Source: Halichondria panicea (taxonomy: Eukaryota; Porifera; Demospongiae; Suberitida; Halichondriidae). From it: a stretch of 64,000 nucleotides of DNA. Below are positions 35,438 to 47,052 of the stretch, piece after piece; positions within the stretch are counted from its first letter, which is position 1; each line of letters starts with the position of its first letter. The DNA is taken from NCBI RefSeq assembly GCF_963675165.1, contig NC_087392.1, positions 575,001-639,000 on the forward strand, read 5' to 3'. The notes under the pieces are model-generated. The model ran no database searches, was not told where the DNA came from, and was given only the letters and a program-made list of their open reading frames with translations. The position numbers and the translations under genes were made by a program.

Positions 35438-36477
35438 TCAATTGTTTGTTGTTGTTCCATTGTTCGTCGTCGTCAGGGTGTTTGTTGCCGTCCCGGGTTC
35501 ATTGTTAGTTGTTGCCCCATTGTTTGTTATTGTTCCGTTCGTTGTTGGTCCAGTGTTCGTCGTCGTCGTTGTTGTGTTTGTTGGGTCAATGGGGTCGGGG
35601 TTATATATTATATTGCACTCTTCTAATTCTACGGAAAACTCACGCAGTGCGTTGATGTTTGCTGAGAGCCTTGGAGGCATGCAGGGAACTAACCCCACTA
35701 CCTCCCTCAAGACTCGTAGAAGCTCCCTCTGCAAGAAAAAAGAAAATTTAGTGATAAATAATCGAGTATGTATGTAATAAACTTACGTTAGTTTCAAGAA
35801 GCTGTTCCGTATATGTTCCCCCCGAACCAGTGCCTCCGCCTTGTCCTCCTTCATCCTCAGTTGGTGGTGGTGGGTATTTGACCCATCTTAGCCATTTGGC
35901 ATAATCTTTATCACGCAGCTGGAATTTGACTAGTTTAATGTTGGGGCTGGGAACGAGGGTGTCTTTAAATTGAGGATGTAGAATGTTCACAGGGTTAATT
36001 ATGCACGACTGTACGTTTTTGTGCCAATCCAGAGGAGTGGGCTGTCAAGCATAGGAAATTTAGCAAACGACATTTGATTAGATGAACTGTTAGGCCGAGC
36101 CATTACTGACATACACATTAACTGTGCATGGTGCAAAGGCTGTAGCAAGTGGTCAGGCTGGTGGCTACTTTTTGTAGCTAGGTAGGTAATGGTCGTCAAT
36201 ATTGTAATTGATCACTCTAGCTACGCCCCTGCATACAATGGATTTGTTTGTATCGTAACTATAGCAACCACCACATGCCTCTTCACGAAAAGAAAAATGG
36301 CGGGAAATTCAAAATGATGTCTACGCGCATACGCCATGCAATTATTGGTCGGCCTAATGCACGTCGCTCAAATGCATGCAACTTGCTGTGAACTTCCTTC
36401 AAGTGCTTGATATAGGTCGTGGCATTTCGGTACGAATGATCTTTTAGATCAATCGGGTCTCTCCAAGAGAACTCAGT
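35438..36477 (-). CDS. Unrecognised protein, last three exons (5' end not found)
   Basis: Three exons join in phase 0: 36477-36325, 36041-35787 and 35728-35438, giving 232 residues and a stop. Exon A reads TEFSWRDPIDLKDHSYRNAT, then TYIKHLKEVHSKLHAFERRA. Exon B reads PTPLDWHKNVQSCIINPVNI, then NIKLVKFQLRDKDYAKWLRW, followed by a Pro and Gly-rich linker. Exon C reads RELLRVLREVVGLVPCMPPR, LSANINALREFSVELEEC, and ends in a Thr/Asn-rich low-complexity tail. Acceptors and donors (TACAG, GTAGAC, TGACAG, GTAAGT, TTGCAG) are plausible. A block like exon B recurs in broken form at 28900-29035. I recognise no family. The gene lies among collagen-like exons on the same strand and may belong to the same locus family. 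Confidence 0.5.
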
Positions 36478-36665
36478 CTGTATGGAATGATGAAGATAGC
36501 TATAAATCGACTGTTAAGAAATTAGCTAGTTTTCTACAATTACGGGAGCTCCGGGGCTGCAAGAAGCACGTTGGGCAAAGTAGTGTTAAATTAAATTTTA
36601 ATTATATTGATTATTATTTTTTGGGTTTCGACTCAGGCATACTTTATAATTATGCTTTCTGAAAG

Positions 36666-37078
36666 TTGCCAGCATATAGCACTGTAGGCAGTACAGCTTG
36701 GAGTTAGGTTGGCGGCGCTTAGAGCATTGTAGCACCGCTACAACCATCTTTTTGGTGAGAGCCCTGCACCAAATGAATATACTAAGTAAATGAGTGTTCT
36801 GCATGCCATCAGCATTGCCGACATTGTACATGCACGTGTGTGATTAAGTTATAACTAGGTGTATCTACTGCATGATTATACTTACGTTAACTCGTCCTGT
36901 TGCCAGCATATAGCACTGTATATAGGCAGTACAGCTTGGAGTTAGGTTGGCGGCGCTTAGAGCATTGTAGCACCGCTACAACCATCTTTTTGGTGAGAGT
37001 CTGCACCAAATGAATATACTAAGTAAATGAGTGTCCTGCATGCGCCGACATTGTACATGCATGTGTGATCAAGTTATG
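36666..37078. repeat. Tandem duplication, two ~180-bp copies (third copy near 34034)
   Basis: TTGCCAGCATATAGCACTGT opens both copies (36666 and about 36901), each followed by TTAGGTTGGCGGCGCTTAGA and CACCAAATGAATATACTAAG. A diverged third copy spans about 34034-34207. The copies mark segmental duplication inside the collagen-like cluster. Confidence 0.7.
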
Positions 37079-37455
37079 GAGAATTTCATCAGCACCACAT
37101 TTAAAAGAGAGATTCCATTTGATTCCTTTTGTTCTCCTCTTCCCTGCTGACCTAGTGAAGAATACTCACAGGACTATTTGAAGCTCACTGCCAGCGAATT
37201 TGTATGGGGCACCTATTTGTCCATTAATTAGAAGCTCTTAATTTGCGTTACCGTTCGACCATATACTGTTGTATTTTGTCTATTATTTTACTAATCATAG
37301 CTATAAGACGAACAATTCAACTACTTTATCTACTCTATCTGCGTTACATACTATATACACTAAAATTAAGAAGATAATTAACATTTTCGTCATTCGGTTC
37401 TGAGTTGTCCCGGGTATGTCTTTTGTTTATCTAGTGTATGACCGTCGTCCCCGTC

Positions 37456-37556
37456 ATCTCCTCTATCTCCATCAACACCGTCCACACCAGGGACGCCCGG
37501 TGGACCTTCGGGACCACGTTGGCCTTGTCGACCAGGTGAACCTACGGGAGGAATGG
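37456..37556 (-). CDS. Collagen-like exon (Gly-X-Y)
   Basis: After a CCCGTAG acceptor the minus strand reads SPGRQGQRGPEGPPGVPGVD and continues GVDGDRGDDGDDG in perfect Gly-X-Y register. The frame stays open a little further and ends without a convincing donor. The acidic GDRGDDGDDG end parallels the RGEKGDDGD ends of the exons near 34.8 and 30.4 kb. Upstream, a GGACATAGGTTT-containing block (about 37590-37640) matches one near 28970, again pointing to duplicated loci. Confidence 0.5.
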
Positions 37557-39463
37557 GGGCAATATAGGAAATACATTATTCCTCCTCAAACCTATGTCCT
37601 GCAGTTTGGATTGGGGTGTGTTCAGCCTGCAGAACCTAGGGAGCCGGAGGAACAAGATTTGTTCATATGCAATGACTAGTATGATGTTTCAAGAAACTGG
37701 TTTGATTTTTTGTGGATAAATTAATGGAATAAAGTATAATTATAATGAAATGATTTATGTCATTAATAAATATGTCGTAAGCTGTCAATCGCACACTATA
37801 ATTGCAGATGGACAATAATTTGAGCCTAGCCATGGCTACTCAACAGGAGTATGATGACAATCACATACTACTCTACATTCATTTGGTATGCAGCTTTACC
37901 CGGATGATGTATCGGGGTTCTGTCCTAGGACCAAACCACCGGGGGGGAGGCGTAGTCCTATAAGAACTGTCGCCCGGAGGTTCTATCCTGATGTTAATTT
38001 TACATCCTGCAATAGATTACTCAGACTGCTCTGGCCTTTTGACTTCTGCTTCCTATAATTATCATCACTTGTGCTCCATACATCACATAAATAATATGCC
38101 TTACAAGTTATTTTGTGTTTTTGTTTGTGTTCTGATTCATCTTTGCTGTATCAAGATATACAATACATACTAACTTATGAGTTTGTTTGATTCCCTGCAG
38201 ATGTGCAAGTATAGACTGACTACTTGGACAGTGCAGCTCAGTTTTGAGGTATCCCCTGTGTTGAATATCTCAATGTGGCCATGCCAGACAACAAGCATTA
38301 CTGCACTGAGGATGATAGCTACCAGAGTTTCAGTCATGGAAGTCAAGCAATATGGAAATGTCAGTGGACCCTGCATGTACTTCTTTAGATCTGCAGACAG
38401 TCATGATAATTATGGTGTATGGTGCTTTGCAAATTTAAGGAATTGCCTACAAGCTATAATAGCTATATCTAGAGGTCCCACCTGGCTACTGCACTGCACT
38501 GGTGTTCATGTAATATAAATAGTACAAGACTTGTTAGGTCTAGACCAGCCGTACGTTTTAGGAATTTTAATTAAATACTATGATACTTAAAATGTCTTTT
38601 TAATGATTTTTTATATTTTTTATGCCTTGTATGTAAATGCATGAGGGCAGAAGTGCACTCTTGACGAGGGACACAATTCACTGTGTCTATTATTCATAGT
38701 CTTGGCTTCTCACTAACAACCATGGATGGTGGCTGATTTACACGCCAGGAAGTATGTCTTCCTATAATACAAGTGTCTCTGTCAACACAAGCATGCACCT
38801 ACAGCTCCAAATTACAAATTTATAGAGCTGAAGTGCAGTCATTCATGGTTCTTATATGTCTTCTTCTGCCCCAGGCTTTATGGTGTAGCCGATAATTGAT
38901 GGCAGTGCAATATTAGTTAGAGGTGTGCAGTATAAAAGATACTTATATAGCCATCTTTTACTTTTCTAAATTCCCTTATCTCCCTACATTCTTTACGTAC
39001 AGGGAACTCTAACTGCTGTCTATCATGTGGTCATGGTCATGCATGGTCACATGATGGATTGGTTCGGGATCGAAGCACCCCTATATACTAACTGTCTGTG
39101 GATGTGTGTGCATGTGTCTGGATTAATCATAGCTAGCCATTGATCACAATAATTATAGACCATTAATTCTTAATTAATTTTTTGTTCATGTAATTACGTT
39201 ATCAAACGTTATCAAAAGAGTATACAATTAAACATGGTAACTAATAATTGACATAAATAACGAAACAACAATTAACACTACACACAAAAGTTGTCTATAA
39301 TGTTCACTGCACGTGTATACAAACCAATTATGTGGTGAAACCTACCCAGCTGCCGCAGTTGGCCTTTTGCCTAATAGGCAGTCTACTTCAATAGTAACAT
39401 GCATGTACATGTATTCCACCACAAAACTTATGAAATATCCCAGTGTACTTTCTTTACAAAAAA
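37557..39463. other. Intergenic stretch, no gene recognised
   Basis: About 1.9 kb between the last collagen-like exon and the CCDC103 stop codon. The first 80 bases keep a degenerate block shared with about 28970. A GC-rich patch with short inverted segments lies at 37890-37985. A plus-strand frame at 38177-38518 has no recognisable domain and no clear exon partner. Nothing else can be supported. Confidence 0.35.
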
Positions 39464-40597
39464 TCAGTTTGCATTGCATGAATAAAGTTTAGCTATTTCA
39501 GAAATGTCGTATAATGATTGTTCAGTTTCAGATGTGGATAACTGTTGGAATAGTTCTGTGACCTACAGAGGGAGAGAACAATACCTAAACTCATAAAACG
39601 CAATTTTTATACTCACTGCCTTTTTCTCTGTGACACTGAGAAAAGTCACTGAGAGGCCGAATCGTGAGGACTTGGAGAGTTGGCTCAGAATGCAGAGTAC
39701 ATGCTCAGTGTCATTGGCAGTGTATCCATCTCTCAGCACCTGTAGCATCTCTCCGAGTAACTCCATGCTATAAACAAGGAAGTATAAAGCATAGAAATTC
39801 GAGCATCTTGCATGTCATATTTCAATTTTTTGAGGAATAACTATTATTCAGGTTCTGGGGACTAACTGTATACCATTTTGCATACAGCTAGAAGTGAGTT
39901 TACCTTATCTCTACTTTAAAGACCTTGTGTAGGCCAACTCCGCCAATGTTCAGCAAGTACCTGTTGTTTAAGCAGAATAAACATGGGAGATCTCAAACAC
40001 AGATTTACATACTTGTATTGATCGATTGAACCCTTGTGCTTGAGCTGTCTCCACGCTCTCATGAAGTCCTGTCCATTCTTAGGGAGTGTGCTGCTGTGTT
40101 GGTCCTCTGTCCCTGCCTGAGGCCCTTCACTCATGGCCTCCCCTCTCCCTAAATGTGCCACCATGTTCCACGGCTGCTTTCTAGCAGTGTCCATCACATC
40201 TTTACGCTCCAGGGGATTCAGGTGGGATGCATTCACAATCTCCCTGAATAAAATAATTAACTCATTAATTTGTTGCCTGGCAACAAGAGGAGTTGATAAA
40301 CAATACCATTCAGGCATTCTTTATGAAGTATAAGCACTTTCAACACACAGACACAGTAGCTAAGCACTCATGCAACCTTATGGTAAACAGCATTACAGAG
40401 GGGATCTATCTATTCATGAAAATTCAAACAACAGTGATGTTTTATACGACTTGCCGAAACTCCTCATAAGTTGCAACTCTCTGGCTCACTGCCCGAAATT
40501 TGGCATCATTCTCCCTGGAGTACTTTCTGTCAGCCTGAAGTGCTCCTACTAACTCTCTTTCCAGCTTATTTAAATCAATCCTTCCCTCCCCACTCAT
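39464..40597 (-). CDS. CCDC103: CCDC103 / DNAAF19, dynein arm assembly factor
   Basis: Five exons (40597-40455, 40243-40013, 39960-39904, 39767-39617, 39562-39464) give 226 residues with consistent phases. The N-terminal coiled coil [20 protein letters not shown] and the block [14 protein letters not shown], followed across the splice by [15 protein letters not shown], match human CCDC103 closely ([20 protein letters not shown]). The C-terminal RPAP3-like region reads [18 protein letters not shown] and [19 protein letters not shown]103 helps assemble or anchor outer dynein arms on ciliary axonemes. The [10 protein letters not shown] start is preferred; an in-frame Met 29 codons upstream (40684) would add a non-conserved basic segment. 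The first intron begins GCAAGT (a GC-AG intron). The gene is head to head with LIAS. Confidence 0.9.
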
Positions 40598-40757
40598 CTC
40601 AGCTGCACTTTTTGGGGTGGCTGCCAAGTTTCTAATAGATGCCCATTTCAAATGGCATTTGTTTATCTTCTTTTTAAAGCCCATCAGAAGTTGTGAATTG
40701 TGCTGATGTGACTAGCTAGCTAGCTAGCACACCAACGTTCTTTCTAGTGACATAACA
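40598..40757. promoter_or_regulatory. Divergent promoter interval, CCDC103 / LIAS
   Basis: The two start codons are 160 bases apart (only 73 if the longer CCDC103 start is used). A TAGCTAGCTAGCTAGC run lies inside at about 40712-40727. Promoter function is inferred from position. Confidence 0.4.
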
Positions 40758-42484
40758 ATGATGTTGAGAACAAGTCTGAGAGGTTTTGCTGTGAGCAGTG
40801 ACTATGTGAGGATATATTTAGATGCCTGCTGTACTGTACCAAGTCCATATCCATATAGAAGTCTGTCCATGTGCAATAACATGTATAATTTATACTTCAT
40901 GTATGCAGGTTGTGTCATGTGTACTCCCAAGAGTGTATGTTCCTGTGAGAAACAAGAGCTCACTTACAGAGGAAGAGCGAGAGCGACTGGCCAATGGTCC
41001 AGGGTTTGAAGACTTTGTTTCTGGCTTTGCACCACAGACACCTGACCATCTCGTCAGGAAGAAAGGGCAAAGGTATTAATTTTTATCTAAATTGAATAAT
41101 TATAATTAAATTATGATATATACAGGCTGAGGTTACCAGAATGGCTCAAAACGGAGATCCCGGTTGGTAAAAATTTCACAAAACTAACCAAAGATCTCCG
41201 GAAACTCAAACTGACCACGGTGAGCTCACATCATTCTATGCAATGGCCTACTCACTCATCATTATTGTGCATACATTATAGGTGTGTGAGGAGGCCAAAT
41301 GTCCTAACATTGGTGAGTGTTGGGGTGGAGGGGAGAACAGGACAGCCACAGCCACCATCATGATCATGGGTAGTCAGTGTACTCGCGGCTGTCGCTTCTG
41401 CTCAGTGAAAACCTCCCGTGCACCTGCTCCCCTGGACCCAGACGAACCAATCAATACGGCTATTGCCATCGGTAGTTGGGGCCTGGATTATATCGTGATT
41501 ACCTCAGTTGATAGAGATGGTAAGAGTATTCTTCTGTTCATTTGCAGTCTTAGCATAATAGTAACTGTTGCCTACAGATCTAACTGATGGAGGCTCTGAG
41601 CATTTTGCACAGACAGTCAGAGAAATTAAGAACAGGTAACTAACTCGTAGTTTTCATTATTTTGTGTTGTTTAGTTGAGTGTCATGACGTTAGAATGTGT
41701 TTATTCTCTTCTCAGATCACCTGCTCTACTGGTGGAGTGTCTGACCCCGGACTTTGGTGGGAACATGGATTACGTGAAGAGAGTAGCTCTGTCTGGACTG
41801 GATGTGTATGCACACAACATAGAGACTGTGGAGGACTTGCACTGGTCAGATCAGCTTAGTTTAAATCACTGTATCCGATAATTATAATACTCACTGCAGG
41901 TTGGTGAGGGACCCCAGAGCTGGCTACAAGCAGAGTCTGTCAGTGTTGGAACATGCCAAGAAGAGTGTGGATGGCATGGTCACTAAGAGCTCTATTATGC
42001 TAGGTTGTGGCGAGACTGATCAACAAGTTCTACAAGCTCTTAAAGGTAATCGTACATTTATACCAGTCATGCTCGAATTTCATCCACTAGGCTTGAGATA
42101 GTTCAGAAGCATGCCCAATGAAAGCTTTCATGAGGTTAGTGGTAATGAATTGATGATTTGACCCATACACAGACTTGAGGTCTTCTGGTGTGGACTGTGT
42201 CACATTGGGGCAATATATTCAACCAACCAAGTGGCACCTCAAGGTACTCTACAGTGTATTCTCAATCTATGCTTGTATTGATTATGCATATCCACCACAT
42301 GCAGGTCAAAGAGTATGTCACTCCTGAGAAGTTCAAGTTTTGGGAAGACATTGGCAATGAGCTGGGGTTTGCGTACACGGCCAGTGGACCTCTGGTACGC
42401 TCCTCTTACAAGGCTGGAGAGTTCTTCATCAAGAACATTCTCAAGGAGAAAAGTATAAACAAGTCATCCTCAGTCGCCAGCTAG
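40758..42484 (+). CDS. LIAS: Lipoyl synthase, mitochondrial (LIAS)
   Basis: Nine exons (40758-40790, 40909-41072, 41126-41219, 41282-41519, 41578-41635, 41716-41844, 41900-42045, 42173-42243, 42305-42484) give 370 residues, close to human LIAS. An Arg-containing N-terminus ([11 protein letters not shown]) fits a mitochondrial signal. The auxiliary iron-sulfur cluster motif is [12 protein letters not shown] and the radical-SAM motif is CTRGCRFC. The family blocks [33 protein letters not shown] and [11 protein letters not shown] are present, as is a C-terminal [14 protein letters not shown] with the conserved RSSY serine. LIAS inserts two sulfur atoms into octanoyl groups on lipoyl domains, completing the lipoate cofactor of pyruvate and 2-oxoglutarate dehydrogenases. 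No defects seen. Confidence 0.96.
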
Positions 42485-42780
42485 ATGTACACTCATAATT
42501 ATTTCAACTATTATGTTCTTTCATCTCCAAAATAACAATTTTTCACAGTATAATTCATTTTATTTGCACATCATTGTTGTGAATGTAACATTGAGCACAA
42601 GAACAATAGCACATGAATGTGAGTTTCTGAATCTATTCCAGTTGTCATAAAAGAGGGGTCCATCATTCCACAGCGACTATGACCTACAAGAATGAGAAAA
42701 AGAACGTGAAAATTGACCAAAATAATAACTTTATTTTAGGTAGCATAGGTACGCAAGTGTGTCCCTATTAATAAAGAAAC

Positions 42781-42894
42781 TCACTCTTTAACTTTAGGCT
42801 TGTTAGCAGCAACATAGTGGTAGAGGACAACCATCAAGAAGAGGCTGACTCCAAGTACATTGGCAAAAATGGCCAGCTGAATGTCAGTTATCAT
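42781..42894 (-). CDS. OST4: OST4, 4-kDa subunit of oligosaccharyltransferase
   Basis: A 37-residue frame starting at 42894 reads [20 protein letters not shown], then [17 protein letters not shown] and a TGA. This is nearly identical to human OST4 ([20 protein letters not shown] then [13 protein letters not shown]). The protein is one membrane helix (residues ~8-28) in the endoplasmic reticulum, where it stabilises STT3-containing oligosaccharyltransferase that N-glycosylates nascent proteins. The frame is uninterrupted. It lies head to head with OFD1, 249 bp between starts, and tail to tail with LIAS. Family match and full length make this secure despite the tiny size. Confidence 0.95.
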   Translation of the reverse strand: MITDIQLAIFANVLGVSLFLMVVLYHYVAANKPKVKE

Positions 42895-43143
42895 CTCCCT
42901 ACAGATAATACTAATTCAACACTGTAGTGTAGTATAGTGTATAGACGAACCTGCTTGCCTTGAGTGTCACAGTTACTGTTCAAGTCCTCTTTGTCTGATC
43001 TGCTTAGGGTGCACGAGGTCAGGTGTGCATTATTTAGAAAAAACATAAATTTACAGCCACGCCCATCTTAGAAGACTAGAGTGGGCGTACCGTCATGGAG
43101 ACCAGAACACTTACTCACTAAAGTTGTATTTGACAAGATCATT
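42895..43143. promoter_or_regulatory. Divergent promoter interval, OST4 / OFD1
   Basis: 249 bases between opposing start codons. An OST4 leader intron may fall here, since TTCCTACAG-like and AG-rich sequence is present. No consensus element identified; role inferred from position. Confidence 0.35.
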
Positions 43144-46100
43144 ATGGCCACCTCTGTAGATACAATGACTGAAGATCAACTTAGAGAGCACCTGTATCGT
43201 GATTTGCAAGGCAGAGGTATACTGGAAACTATGAAGGTACATTATCACTACAACCACCACTTATGAAATGCTTTCACTTCCGTATAAATTGTTACGCAGT
43301 CCCAGTTGAGACAGAAACTTGCGAGGGAGCTGCACAAAGGAGCAAAACGATCTCCAAAATTCATCCGAAAGAGGCCTGAATTAAAGAAGCCCACACTGAG
43401 TGATCAGATATCCTCTGGAATGGTGGCCGATTACTTGAAGAAGGCAGGGTTTGAATACAGCCTCTCAGTCTTCTTACCTGAAGCTGGAGTCAATATCGAT
43501 AAGGTGGGTGGAGTCACACTGCAGTTAGCGTGGAAATGTATCTGTACTGTATTCTACGTGCATAGCTATACTCCATGGAAGACCTGGTCCAGTATCTGAG
43601 GGTGCCGCCTTCCTCACTCCTCTACAATAAACTGTTGCCTGCTCAACAAGACCAGAGTCTACTTGAACAGTTACTCGGGGCCCTGGTTGATTGCAGTGGT
43701 ACCCAGTCTGTCTCTCTGCAGCAAGGGCCTGGCTCCAACTCAGCAAACCCTGCTACCAATCTTAATAATGCTCCTAGAGACTCCGTGAAATTATCTATCG
43801 GTAAGTAACTTACATACATGTCGCTGTGATTGTTTAGTAACTATTGTCTCTCGTGCAGCTGAGCAGCTATGTGCACTGGATCAGTCCTATGCTCAAAAGG
43901 CCGAAAAGCAGAAGGTTAAGACTCAGCAAAACCTTGAGGAGAGATTATTGACATTTCAAAGAGACTTGGAAGCCCAACACAAGCTCCAACTAGAGACAGA
44001 GTTGTCTCTGTATAAGAGTAGGGAGCTGGCCAAAGTGAGGATGGAGGAAAGAGAGAAGTGTCAGAGGGAGCTAACTGATGAGAGGCTGCAGATAACACTA
44101 GCTCATCAGAAGAAGATCGAGGAGCTGAGAAAAATGGAACAACAAATGTTGGAGAGATACCGGAAGAAAGAACAGGTATAAAGAATTTATTACAGCGTCG
44201 GCAATGATGTATTTCTATGCATAGGATCTGGAGGCTGGTATCCATGCCCAGCGGCAGACCCTCCTGGCAGAGCTGAGCTCGCTCAAGCTGCGTGAATCTG
44301 ATCTACTAGGACGTACTGAGTTGAAAAAGAGAGCAGCTAGTCTGGAGGAGGAGCGATTGGTGAAACTGGAGCAACAACTGGCGGGGAGGGAGAAAGCCAT
44401 AGAGCGAACTACGTCTTACTATGAGAGCATGGCCGAGGAAAAGATTCACAGGTAAATCATCATAAGTGTGCACACAGCTAAATACAGCCAGCCTGATGTA
44501 TGCTTGTGTTTTGTTGTTGTTTTCACTTGTAGTATTGTAAATGCCAATTTAGCCGCGTATACAAACTGAGTAAATTGCTTCGTATTTACTGTTGTTTGGC
44601 ACAGATTCAAGCTAGAGTCGGAATCTCAGCTCCAACTCAAGCAGAATGAACTTTCTCAATGGGAGGCCAAGGTAAAGTGTAATCGAGACAAGACTTCATC
44701 CCTCCAGTCTGAGATCACTAAACTATCCGCCGAGCTACAGTCAGAGAGGAACAAAGCTGATCGACTACAATCCCTACTCCATGATGCCATGGCTAGACAA
44801 ATCTCTCTACAGGGGCAGAAAGATGCCCTTCAGCAAAAGGTGGACCAGGTCAGTACTTAAAAATGGAATTTCAGTCACAAAATATACACTCTGCTAATAA
44901 TAATGCAGGTGGGTGATTATGAACAGCTTGAGAAGAAGTCACAGAAGCTCACTCAAGAGTTGGAAAATGCTGAGAAGAAGTTGCTAGACTACAAGCATCG
45001 AAACTCTGACAACCAACGCCTTATAAGAGATCTACAGTCTAAAGTCCCCCGCCCCACTCGAGAGCTGGAGGCTGTGAGGACAGAACTAGACGAGATACGA
45101 GCGGCTCATCATAGGGAAGTGTTTGTCATGGAGAGTGGTCATAGAGAACTTAAACGGCAGTTGGTTGCTCAGACAGAGTATTCCAATGAGCTACAGAAGA
45201 AGCTAGATGATCAGATGATGCAACTTCTCTTTGCCCAACGTGAGGTCAAGGACATACACTCTCTCCTAAAGTTGGGTGGAGCAAAGACAGGCATAAAAAG
45301 AAATGGAACATTGTCTCAAAGGTGAACTATAATCATTCTTATTGTTAACATGAAACTGTTCTTGCAGGAATGTTTCCCTAAAGAAGAAAATCCCTGCAGT
45401 TACCACCAGTGTGCACTACCCATCACCCTCAGTTCGAAATGAAGTCATTTCATCTTCTTTAAACCATGAACCGCCTTCCCAACCGGCTGATGTATCGAGC
45501 CAACTATTGGCTGAAAGTAGAGCTACTATTGCTCGGTTAGAAAAAGAAGCCCAAGAATTAGAAGTGACCTGTCACAGTGTACACCAGAACAGTTACAGAT
45601 CACCTCTTGTGAAGCCAACTATGGCCTCTGCTAATACACCCACCACAATTCCCTTGAATACAAACGACTGGATGTTGTCACAAGTAGTTCTACCAACCAT
45701 GAATTCATCGACAGCACAGCCACAGCTACACTACACAATTCACTCTCCTGCCCCGCCAGCAAGTGGACCAGCACTGACCTCGACTGTGTGGGCCCCCTAT
45801 CCAACAATGACTGTACACACTCCAATGCCTAATATAAATCTACCCCAAAATGTAACTACCGACTTCCCAACTACTATAGCAACGTCCGTAACCAAACCTC
45901 AACCTGTGTTAAACTTTCAACCACCAAGTTCCTCCACATCTTCCATTTCACCAACCAAAGTCACTGCGAGTTCAAATCCTACTCTTACAGAACCTGTTAA
46001 TGTTGACAATTCTCCACAATTCACTCCTATTGATCCTTGTACAAGTATTAATTCTCCACCTTCTACATTACCTCAACTGGCTGCCATGGCGTCAACACTC

Positions 46101-46720
46101 CCACCAGTCATAACTAAACCACCCAGAGTTTCGCTCGATGAACTTTGGAAGTCATCTCAAGAGAAAAGTCAGACTACCCCAACCACCACAATTTCATCAA
46201 AAGAAGTAGAATCTGTGAAACTGCAAGAAGATACGATGAGATTGCAAAATGAACATACTACCCCAATTACTTCCTTGGCAATGCAAGACCCAAAACAAGC
46301 TGTACAATATTTGCCTGAAGAGACTAAACTCAATGTGGACACTCCTCCCCCGCTACACACACAACCTGACAACACAGCAGTTCCGGACTCTCCCAATGAA
46401 GACAGTGGCGTAGATCCAGTCATGCTCAAGTACATGGAGCTTGTCAAACAGAACAGAGAAAATGAAAAGATCCAAGCTAACGTACATGTGTGTTAATGAG
46501 ACTGTGTATTAATTGTAATAACCCTCCAGATTGAGTCCCCAGCTGATACAGAGAGTGGACAACTGGACTATGGTATTCCTTCTCTAACACAAGGCTCAGA
46601 AAGGTGGACGAAATTTATTTTGTGCTAATAGTAATTATAATTATTTTGATTGCTGTTATTTTTATATGCAGTTTTGGTGGCTTCTCGGACAAAGAAGATA
46701 ATCCTTTTGAGGACTGGTAG
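43144..46720 (+). CDS. OFD1: OFD1-like centriole / centriolar satellite protein
   Basis: Ten exons (43144-43236, 43300-43503, 43566-43800, 43859-44175, 44225-44451, 44605-44848, 44909-45321, 45368-46481, 46530-46603, 46672-46720) add up to 989 residues; human OFD1 has about 1012. The N-terminus EDQLREHLYRDLQGRGILET and the LisH motif SSGMVADYLKKAGFEYSLSV at residues ~76-105 match OFD1 ([33 protein letters not shown]). Long coiled coils follow to about residue 590. The remainder is Pro/Thr/Ser-rich and the protein ends KEDNPFEDW. OFD1 sits at distal centrioles and satellites and is needed for ciliogenesis. The donor of exon 8 is the least certain boundary. The gene is head to head with OST4 and converges on SLAIN. 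Confidence 0.9.
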
Positions 46721-47052
46721 TGTACAGACTTTCATAGACATAATTATTAATTTATTTTATGTGTTTAAACCAAATATTTTCTGTAATTTCACTGCTGGTG
46801 TTATTATATATTATTATTATTAATCATCATAACTTTCCCAAGTGGTTAAGGCTATAATTCTAATCCGCAAAAACAGCAAATGAAAATGTCGTTATTGTTA
46901 TTAATAATGAAATATACATACATGCAATAATGAACAACAGGAGAAACATTATTATTGTAATTCAGTGAATAAAACATGACATAATACATAATCATAAATA
47001 TTTATTGTATGCCTTTGTCCTGTTCCTGTAAAATATGACTTAGAGTACACAT
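46721..47052. other. OFD1 / SLAIN convergent 3' interval
   Basis: About 330 bases of AT-rich 3' sequence shared by two converging genes. A fragment CCCAAGTGGTTAAGGC followed closely by ATTCTAATCC (46848-46880) resembles A and B boxes of a tRNA-derived SINE with the middle missing. No gene seen. Confidence 0.35.

Noticed and set aside
37890-37985. GC-rich patch with short inverted segments, possible structured RNA
   Set aside because: Pairing is short and interrupted, and no known RNA family is recognised.
38177-38518. Plus-strand 113-codon frame
   Set aside because: No family match, Cys- and Trp-scattered composition and no splice context; treated as chance.
40712-40727. TAGCTAGC run as a possible regulatory repeat
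   Set aside because: Only four tetranucleotide units; too short to separate from chance.
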